DNA of 53,290 bases from Frankiaceae bacterium (GTDB taxonomy: Bacteria; Actinomycetota; Actinomycetes; BP-191). The notes under the pieces were generated by a model, which searched no databases, had not been told where the DNA came from, and saw only the letters and a program-made list of their open reading frames with translations. The position numbers and the translations under genes were made by a program. Each line of letters begins with the position of its first letter. The first letter of the stretch is position 1. This document shows positions 47,807-53,290 of the stretch, one piece after another. The DNA lies in NCBI GenBank assembly GCA_030840645.1, contig JAVEEC010000127.1, positions 1-53,290 of the forward strand, read 5' to 3'.

Positions 47807-48447
47807 GATGTGTCCTTCGGCAACGCGTCGGGAATCTGGAGCCAGAGAGTCGTTCCGCCGCCGGGAGAGGTGCCGACGCGGGCGGTACCGTCGAGCGTTC
47901 CCGCGCGGGCCAGCCAGCGGATCAGGTCGCTGCCGGGCGCGTCGACGGCGGCGTCGTACGCGGGCCCGTCGTCGGCGATCGAGACGGTCAGGTCGCCGGA
48001 ACGCAGCTCGACGCGGACCTCGACGGTCCGGCCCGAGCAGGCGGCGACGGCGGACTGCACCACGCGGTACGCGAGCGTGGCGGCCGCGACGTCCATCCGG
48101 CCGGGTACGCCGTCCGCGTGCACGACGAGGACCCGGTCCGGGGCGACCCGGTCGGCGAGCGTGCGGAGAGCGTCGGTGAGCGTGCCGTCCTCGGTCCTGG
48201 GGGTCAGCGCCCAGAGCGCCGCGCGGGCCTCCGCGATCGCCTGGCGAACGGCGTCGCCGACGAGGGCGTCGCCGTTGCGCTCGGCGGCCCAGCGGGCCGT
48301 GATGAGCGTCTGGAGCACGTCGTCGTGCAGGATCCCGGCGAGGGCGGCGCGTTCGGCCTCGATCTCGGCCAGCGCCGCGGCCCCCGACCGGACCGGGCGC
48401 GGGGGCGCGCTGGTCCTGGCGGCGGGGGTCCCCGTCACGATGGTCAT
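47803..48447 (-). CDS. Small cytoplasmic histidine-kinase-like protein
   Basis: A 214-residue protein with a HisKA_3-like dimerisation helix (GILHDDVLQTLITARWAAE) where H41 is the phospho-accepting position, followed by an HATPase-like region: YRVVQSAVAAC at the N-box, SIADDGPAYD at the G1/D box, and SPGGGTTLWLQI at G2. The N-box lacks the usual asparagines, so ATP binding may be weak; it could be a pseudokinase or a docking partner. No sensor domain or membrane helix is visible. Its stop overlaps the bldM start (GTGA), implying fixed stoichiometry. Start is ATG 48447 (TIVTGTPAA). Confidence 0.7.
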   Translation of the reverse strand: MTIVTGTPAARTSAPPRPVRSGAAALAEIEAERAALAGILHDDVLQTLITARWAAERNGDALVGDAVRQAIAEARAALWALTPRTEDGTLTDALRTLADRVAPDRVLVVHADGVPGRMDVAAATLAYRVVQSAVAACSGRTVEVRVELRSGDLTVSIADDGPAYDAAVDAPGSDLIRWLARAGTLDGTARVGTSPGGGTTLWLQIPDALPKDTS

Positions 48448-48520
48448 GCAGAACCCATCGGCAGAACGGGGCGGGTGATCCAGCGCCGGGGCCAAAATGG
48501 TTCGACCGGGCTATGCGGGG

Positions 48521-49432
48521 CTAACTGCCGAGCAAGGCGCCGATCTCGTCCCGCGCGAGCCAGTCCTCGCGCAGGCCGGGCGGAAGGTCGGCCGCGATCG
48601 CCAGCACGGCGGAGCGGGCCGCGCCGAGCGACGCCGCGCTCTCGGCCTCGTCCGAGCCGGCGAGCAGCGCCCCGAGCACAGCCCGGGACGGCCAGACCAG
48701 CGGCAGCGCGCCGAGCCCCTCGGCGAGGGTCGCGGCGCGGCGCAGCGCAGCGGTGCCGTCGCCGCCGCCCTGGATCTGTGCCACGCCCTGGAACAGCAGG
48801 CTCTTGGCGACGTGCCTGGGTGCGCGGGAGCGTTCGGCGCGCTCCACCGCCGACTCGGCGGCCTCGACGGCACCGGCGGGGTCCTCGTTGAGCAGCGCGA
48901 TCTCGGCGCGGACCCAGTCGTAGCGGACTCGCTGGCGCCACCACTCGGTGGGCCGCTCGGGCAGCAGCTGCCCGGCCTCGTCCGCGCGGTCCTGGGCGGT
49001 CCCCGCGTCGCCCAGGCCGACCGCGTCGGCCGCGAGCCCGAGCAGGCAGGCGAACGACTGCTCGCCCGTGCCGTCGGTGAGGGCCAGGCCGCGTTCGTCC
49101 GCCTCTCGCGCCTCCGCGTGCCGGCCGAGCTGGCGGCGGATCGAGCCGAGGCTGGCCGCCGCGAGCGCCCCGAACAGCCGCGCGGACCCGTCGCCGGTCG
49201 CCTCGCCCGCGTCGAGGACGGGGGTGAGCGTCGTGATGGCCGTGCCGTAGCGGCCGCAGGCGCCGAGGGCGACACCGAGCAGCCACAACGCCGCCGTGGC
49301 CGCGTCGGCGTTGCCGTCGGCGTGGGCGCGTTCGATGGCGCGGCTCAGCGCGTCGACGGCCCGCCCAGGGGGGCCGTGGAACGCCGCCCGCTCACCGGCC
49401 GCGAGCAGCTGCCCGAGGTCTTCGTCCGCCAC
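48521..49432 (-). CDS. TPR-like helical repeat protein
   Basis: A 303-residue, all-helical protein of tetratricopeptide-like repeats (ALSRAIERAHADGNADAATAALWLLGVALGACGRYGTAITTL, ARLFGALAAASLGSIRRQLGRHAEAREADERGLAL, and others), rich in Ala and Glu. Such repeats form protein-binding scaffolds. It resembles the sensing or regulatory TPR parts of larger transcription factors but has no HTH. GAGGAGG precedes the GTG by 6 nt. It lies between the CarH-like regulator (38 nt upstream) and the kinase-like gene (73 nt downstream), all on one strand, so a role in the same circuit is plausible. Confidence 0.7.
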   Translation of the reverse strand: MADEDLGQLLAAGERAAFHGPPGRAVDALSRAIERAHADGNADAATAALWLLGVALGACGRYGTAITTLTPVLDAGEATGDGSARLFGALAAASLGSIRRQLGRHAEAREADERGLALTDGTGEQSFACLLGLAADAVGLGDAGTAQDRADEAGQLLPERPTEWWRQRVRYDWVRAEIALLNEDPAGAVEAAESAVERAERSRAPRHVAKSLLFQGVAQIQGGGDGTAALRRAATLAEGLGALPLVWPSRAVLGALLAGSDEAESAASLGAARSAVLAIAADLPPGLREDWLARDEIGALLGS

Positions 49433-49470
49433 ACCGCCTCCTCTGGCCTCGCTGCACGATATCGGCGCGG

Positions 49471-50370
49471 TCAGCCCGCGCCGGTAGCCACGAGGACGAG
49501 GTGTACGGCCTCGGCGAGGTCGTGGACGTACGTCACGCCGTCCGGCAGCGCGTCCGGCACCCAGCCGGCCCCGCCCACGAGCACCGCGGTCCGCGGCCGC
49601 ATCGCGGGAACGGCGTCCAGCAGCGCCGGTACGGCGTGCTCCTGGGTGTGCGCGTAGAGGACCAGCGCGGCCGGTCCCGTCCGGCGGACCGCCGCCGCCA
49701 GCGCGTCGGGCGGCAGCGCGGCGCCCAGCAGGCGGCTGCCCGTACCGCGTTCGGCGAGCGCCGCCGCGAGGGCGTGCAGCGGGAGGCTGTGGCGTTCGCC
49801 GTCGGCGCAGGCGAGCAGCGTGGCGCGGGAGGCGGCCGGGCGGGTCGAGAGGACGGCGTTGAAGACGCCGATCGCGGCCTCGGCGAGCAGGTGCTCGACC
49901 TCGACCCCCTGCCCGGTGGACGCCCAGCGGACGCCGATCGCCCGCAGCGCGGGCGCGAGGAGCAGCTCCCAGGTCGCGATGACGCCGTCGTTCGCGACCG
50001 CGACGCCGAGCAGGTCGCGGACGGCGGCGACGTCGAGGGCGAGGGCCGCCCTGGCCAGGCCGCGGGCGCGGGCCGCGACCCGTTCGTGACCGTGGAACTC
50101 CACGTCGGGGGGCGGCGTTGGGGCGGGTGTGGTGGCCTCGGTGGCGACGCGCGCCGCCTCGGCGGGCGCGACGCCCTCGAGCGTGAGCCGCCGCATCCGG
50201 GTCAGTACGGCGAGGTCGGAAGGGGTATAGCGACGGCGGGATCCCACGGCGCGGCCGGCCGGACCGAGCCCGTAGCGCCGTTCCCACGAACGCAGGGTGC
50301 CGGGAGCGACCCCGAGCCGCCGCGCGACGGCGGCGACGGTGAGGTCCGGCTCCTCGGCCACGGTCGCCAT
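49471..50370 (-). CDS. MerR-family regulator with CarH/LitR-like B12-binding domain
   Basis: A 299-residue protein with an N-terminal MerR HTH (LTVAAVARRLGVAPGTLRSWERRYG, then RRRYTPSDLAVL), a helical region near 95-170, and a Rossmann-like C-terminal domain. The helical region has W149-x9-E159-H160, the exact W-x9-EH motif that caps adenosylcobalamin in CarH/LitR photoreceptors. A following E192-x-H194 (GERHSLPL) sits where the ExH/DxHxxG cobalt-ligand motif is expected, although the final Gly is Pro. A light-responsive or B12-sensing repressor is therefore plausible. Divergent from whiD; an AT-rich inverted repeat lies between them. Confidence 0.85.
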   Translation of the reverse strand: MATVAEEPDLTVAAVARRLGVAPGTLRSWERRYGLGPAGRAVGSRRRYTPSDLAVLTRMRRLTLEGVAPAEAARVATEATTPAPTPPPDVEFHGHERVAARARGLARAALALDVAAVRDLLGVAVANDGVIATWELLLAPALRAIGVRWASTGQGVEVEHLLAEAAIGVFNAVLSTRPAASRATLLACADGERHSLPLHALAAALAERGTGSRLLGAALPPDALAAAVRRTGPAALVLYAHTQEHAVPALLDAVPAMRPRTAVLVGGAGWVPDALPDGVTYVHDLAEAVHLVLVATGAG

Positions 50371-50389
50371 GATCGACCCGATCGGGGTC

Positions 50390-50416
50390 TTGCACAACTT
50401 ATGAACAAGTTTCACA
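50390..50416. promoter_or_regulatory. AT-rich inverted repeat between the CarH-like gene and whiD
   Basis: CTTGCACAACTTATGAACAAG contains nested dyads, CTTG...CAAG and ACTT...AAGT, in a locally AT-rich patch of a very GC-rich genome. It lies 20-46 nt upstream of the CarH-like start and about 50 nt from the whiD start, a suitable place for a MerR-family operator controlling both. The binding protein is inferred. Confidence 0.4.
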
Positions 50417-50462
50417 CTGGACGAACGGCCTTGACCCGCCAGCGGAAGGACCCCTCGGCACC

Positions 50463-50756
50463 ATGACAGACCTCCGCCACCTCCCCGGACCGACCTCCGA
50501 CCTCTGGGACTGGCAGCTCCTCGGAGCCTGCCGGGGCCTGGACACCGAACAGTTCTTCCACCCCGACAACGAACGCGGCCCGCGCCGCCTCGCCCGCGAG
50601 GCCGCCGCCAAGGCAGTCTGTGCCCGCTGTCCCGTGATCCGCGAGTGCGCGGAGCACGCGCTGCGCGCGCGGGAGCCGTACGGCGTCTGGGGCGGCCTCT
50701 CCGAGACCGAGCGCGACGAGATCCTCGCCGACCGCCGCGAAGCCGCGGCGAGCTGA
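50463..50756 (+). CDS. whiD: WhiD-like WhiB-family regulator
   Basis: A 97-residue 4Fe-4S WhiB-family protein. The four cluster cysteines are C23, C53, C56 and C62 (C-x29-C-x2-C-x5-C), followed by G74-V-W-G-G78, the turn that contacts the primary sigma factor. The N terminus LPGPTSDLWDWQLLGACRG closely matches Streptomyces WhiD, needed for late sporulation, and the position next to bldM agrees. GGAAGGA lies about 14 nt upstream of the ATG, a slightly long spacing. Divergent from the CarH-like gene, so the two may share control elements. Confidence 0.9.
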   Translation: MTDLRHLPGPTSDLWDWQLLGACRGLDTEQFFHPDNERGPRRLAREAAAKAVCARCPVIRECAEHALRAREPYGVWGGLSETERDEILADRREAAAS

Positions 50757-50794
50757 CGCTCGGGGCACCCCGGCGTCGGCTCCGGGGGTCGGGG

Positions 50795-50800
50795 TAGCCT
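50795..50800 (+). promoter_or_regulatory. Candidate -10 hexamer TAGCCT of the M15 lipoprotein gene
   Basis: TAGCCT, 30 nt before the GTG at 50831; TGGAG lies between them as Shine-Dalgarno. No clear -35. Confidence 0.35.
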
Positions 50801-50830
50801 GGTAAGTCCCAGTTCGGCCCCTGGAGCACC

Positions 50831-51976
50831 GTGACCCCCGTAGCACGCCGCCTCCGCGCCGCCGCGTTGCCGCTCGCCTGCGCCCTCGCCCTGCCCGCCT
50901 GCGCCGGCAGCGCACCCGTCGCGTCCGGCGCCCGCCCGGCCGGCGCCCCGGCGGCCGTCCGCGCGCCGGCCAGACCGGCCGCGCCGGTCCGGCCGGTGAC
51001 GCGGGTCCGCCCCGACGTCCTCGTCGTCAGCGCCGCACCGCTGGCAGCACCGGTCGTCCGCCGCCTGCGGGGCCTCGCTCGCGCGACGACGTTCCGGTAC
51101 GGAACGGTCAGGATCGCGGGCGCGACCGTCGGGCTTGCGGGCGTCGACCCCGCGGCGTTTCGCGCGTTCGCCCCGGCGGGCACCGCCGAGTCGGACGCGG
51201 TCTGGGACACCGTCGCCCGCGGCGACCTGGCACTCGCGCACGCCACCGCGGCGGCCCGGCACGTCGCGCTCGGCGGCACCGCACTGGTCGGCACCCGGCC
51301 CTTACGCGTGGGCGTCCTCGCGACCACCGGCCTGCCGGACGTCGCGGCCGTCGTCGCCGACGACGTCGCCGCGGGGCTCGGCCTGCCGGGAGGCAACGCC
51401 GCCGTCCTCTCCGCCGGCGCGGGCGACCCCGCCGCCCTCGCGTCCGCCGTACGCCGGGCGGTCGGGCGCGGCACGACGATCCACCTGCTGACGCAGCCGC
51501 GGACGCCGTACGCGTTCCTCACCGGCGGTCGCGCGGCGAAGGCGTTCGGGGCGTTCTCCTACCGCTACTACGACGACGGCACGATCGAGCCGGACGCCCG
51601 CTGGGTCGCCGCGAACATCGTCCGCGCCCGCGTCCCGATCCTCGGCCTGGTCACCTGCCACCGGCTGATGGTGCCGCAGCTGCGCCGCGCGCTCGCCGAG
51701 GTCGAGGCGGCCGGCCTGGCCGGGCTGATCCACTCGTACGACGGCTGCTACGTCCCCCGCTTCATCGAGCGCGACCCGTCGCACCCGGTCTCGCTGCACA
51801 CGTGGGGCATCGCGATCGACCTGGACGCGGCGTCGAACGGCCGCGGCCGCCGCGGCACGATGGACGCGCGGGTCGTGGCGGTCTTCAAACGGTGGGGGTT
51901 CCGCTGGGGCGGGGACTGGTCGTACACCGACCCCATGCACTTCGAGGTCGGCGCCCTGCTCACCGGAGTGTCCTAG
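50831..51976 (+). CDS. M15-type D-Ala-D-Ala carboxypeptidase domain lipoprotein
   Basis: A 381-residue exported protein. A signal peptide ends in a lipobox-like L21-P-A-C24, suggesting lipid attachment at C24, though Pro at -2 is unusual. An Ala/Pro-rich linker is followed by a domain of about 150 residues (PDVLVVSAAPLAAPVVRRL to AGLGLPGGNAAVLSAG) that resembles the MacB/FtsX-type periplasmic fold. The C-terminal M15 (VanY-like) domain holds the zinc ligands H323 and D330 (SLHTWGIAIDLD) and H370 (DPMHFE). It likely cleaves D-Ala from peptidoglycan stems. Followed by repeat copy 6. Confidence 0.85.
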   Translation: MTPVARRLRAAALPLACALALPACAGSAPVASGARPAGAPAAVRAPARPAAPVRPVTRVRPDVLVVSAAPLAAPVVRRLRGLARATTFRYGTVRIAGATVGLAGVDPAAFRAFAPAGTAESDAVWDTVARGDLALAHATAAARHVALGGTALVGTRPLRVGVLATTGLPDVAAVVADDVAAGLGLPGGNAAVLSAGAGDPAALASAVRRAVGRGTTIHLLTQPRTPYAFLTGGRAAKAFGAFSYRYYDDGTIEPDARWVAANIVRARVPILGLVTCHRLMVPQLRRALAEVEAAGLAGLIHSYDGCYVPRFIERDPSHPVSLHTWGIAIDLDAASNGRGRRGTMDARVVAVFKRWGFRWGGDWSYTDPMHFEVGALLTGVS

Positions 51977-51989
51977 CAGGCCCCGTCCG

Positions 51990-52008
51990 CGTTCTGCTTC
52001 ACAGAACG
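51990..52008 (-). repeat. Dispersed repeat element, internally deleted copy 6
   Basis: On the minus strand CGTTCTGTGAAG is followed directly by CAGAACG: the two ends are kept but the core is missing (19 bp instead of about 53). It lies between the M15 gene and the groEL terminator hairpin. Confidence 0.75.
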
Positions 52009-52015
52009 AGGTCCG

Positions 52016-52045
52016 CGGCCGGCACCCCGGAGGGGGTGCCGGCCG
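52016..52045 (-). terminator. Rho-independent-like hairpin after groEL
   Basis: A perfect 13-bp stem (CGGCCGGCACCCC with GGGGTGCCGGCCG) and a GGAG tetraloop, starting 6 nt past the groEL stop. It lacks a U-tract but is among the strongest hairpins in the window. Confidence 0.75.
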
Positions 52046-52051
52046 GACCTG

Positions 52052-53290
<1,239 letters not shown>

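Overview
The window is about 53 kb of very GC-rich, densely packed chromosome from an actinobacterium. Many genes start with GTG and most intergenic gaps are under 200 bp. The gene content and order (an S11 carboxypeptidase next to a small membrane protein, trpS, mdh, folD, purH-purN, sucD-sucC, icmB, pcrA, guaA, guaB3-guaB, bldM, whiD, groEL) match from memory the SCO4847-to-SCO4762 stretch of Streptomyces coelicolor, so this is a conserved core region. It is not Streptomyces itself: several insertions and rearrangements are present. I saw no phage, insertion sequence, CRISPR array, tRNA or rRNA gene. No stretch over 300 bases lacks a gene.

Layout. 1-5.6 kb: cell-wall carboxypeptidase, cold-shock protein, a minus-strand trpS operon and an orphan RiPP-like small peptide. 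5.6-12.6 kb: central carbon metabolism on the minus strand (citrate synthase, isocitrate and malate dehydrogenases) with membrane and ACT-like proteins, then a plus-strand FHA-HTH regulator. 12.6-16.1 kb: overlapping purN-purH-pentapeptide-folD operon (one-carbon and purine synthesis). 16.2-19.5 kb: small membrane proteins and a DUF6350 protein. 19.5-21.6 kb: sucC-sucD. 21.7-28.3 kb: SRPBCC protein, icmB-type cobalamin subunit with a class V aminotransferase, acyl-CoA carboxyltransferase, lipase and M23 peptidase. 28.3-37.1 kb: secreted BNR-repeat protein, PcrA helicase, GGDEF-EAL protein, PIG-L deacetylase, EamA exporter and secreted trypsin. 37.2-45.7 kb: GMP synthesis (guaA, guaB, guaB3) around several secreted proteins. 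45.8-53.3 kb: DUF5319, a divergent Lgt, and a developmental-regulator cluster (bldM, kinase-like protein, TPR protein, CarH-like MerR, whiD), then an M15 lipoprotein and the 3' part of groEL.

The most unusual signals are these. (1) A dispersed intergenic element of about 53 bp has ends CGTTCTGTGAAG and CTGCACAGAACG. There are five full copies and one internally deleted copy, mostly at convergent gene ends, and one copy supplies the folD stop codon. (2) A regulator cluster places a W-x9-EH MerR protein, the signature of B12 photoreceptors, between whiD and a bldM gene that is translationally coupled to a degenerate histidine kinase. (3) An orphan Cys/Ser/Thr-rich peptide carries a lanthipeptide-like leader. 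(4) A tandem pair of Cys-containing secreted paralogs has a palindrome inside its promoter. Eight gene junctions use GTGA overlaps, and several plus-strand genes look leaderless.
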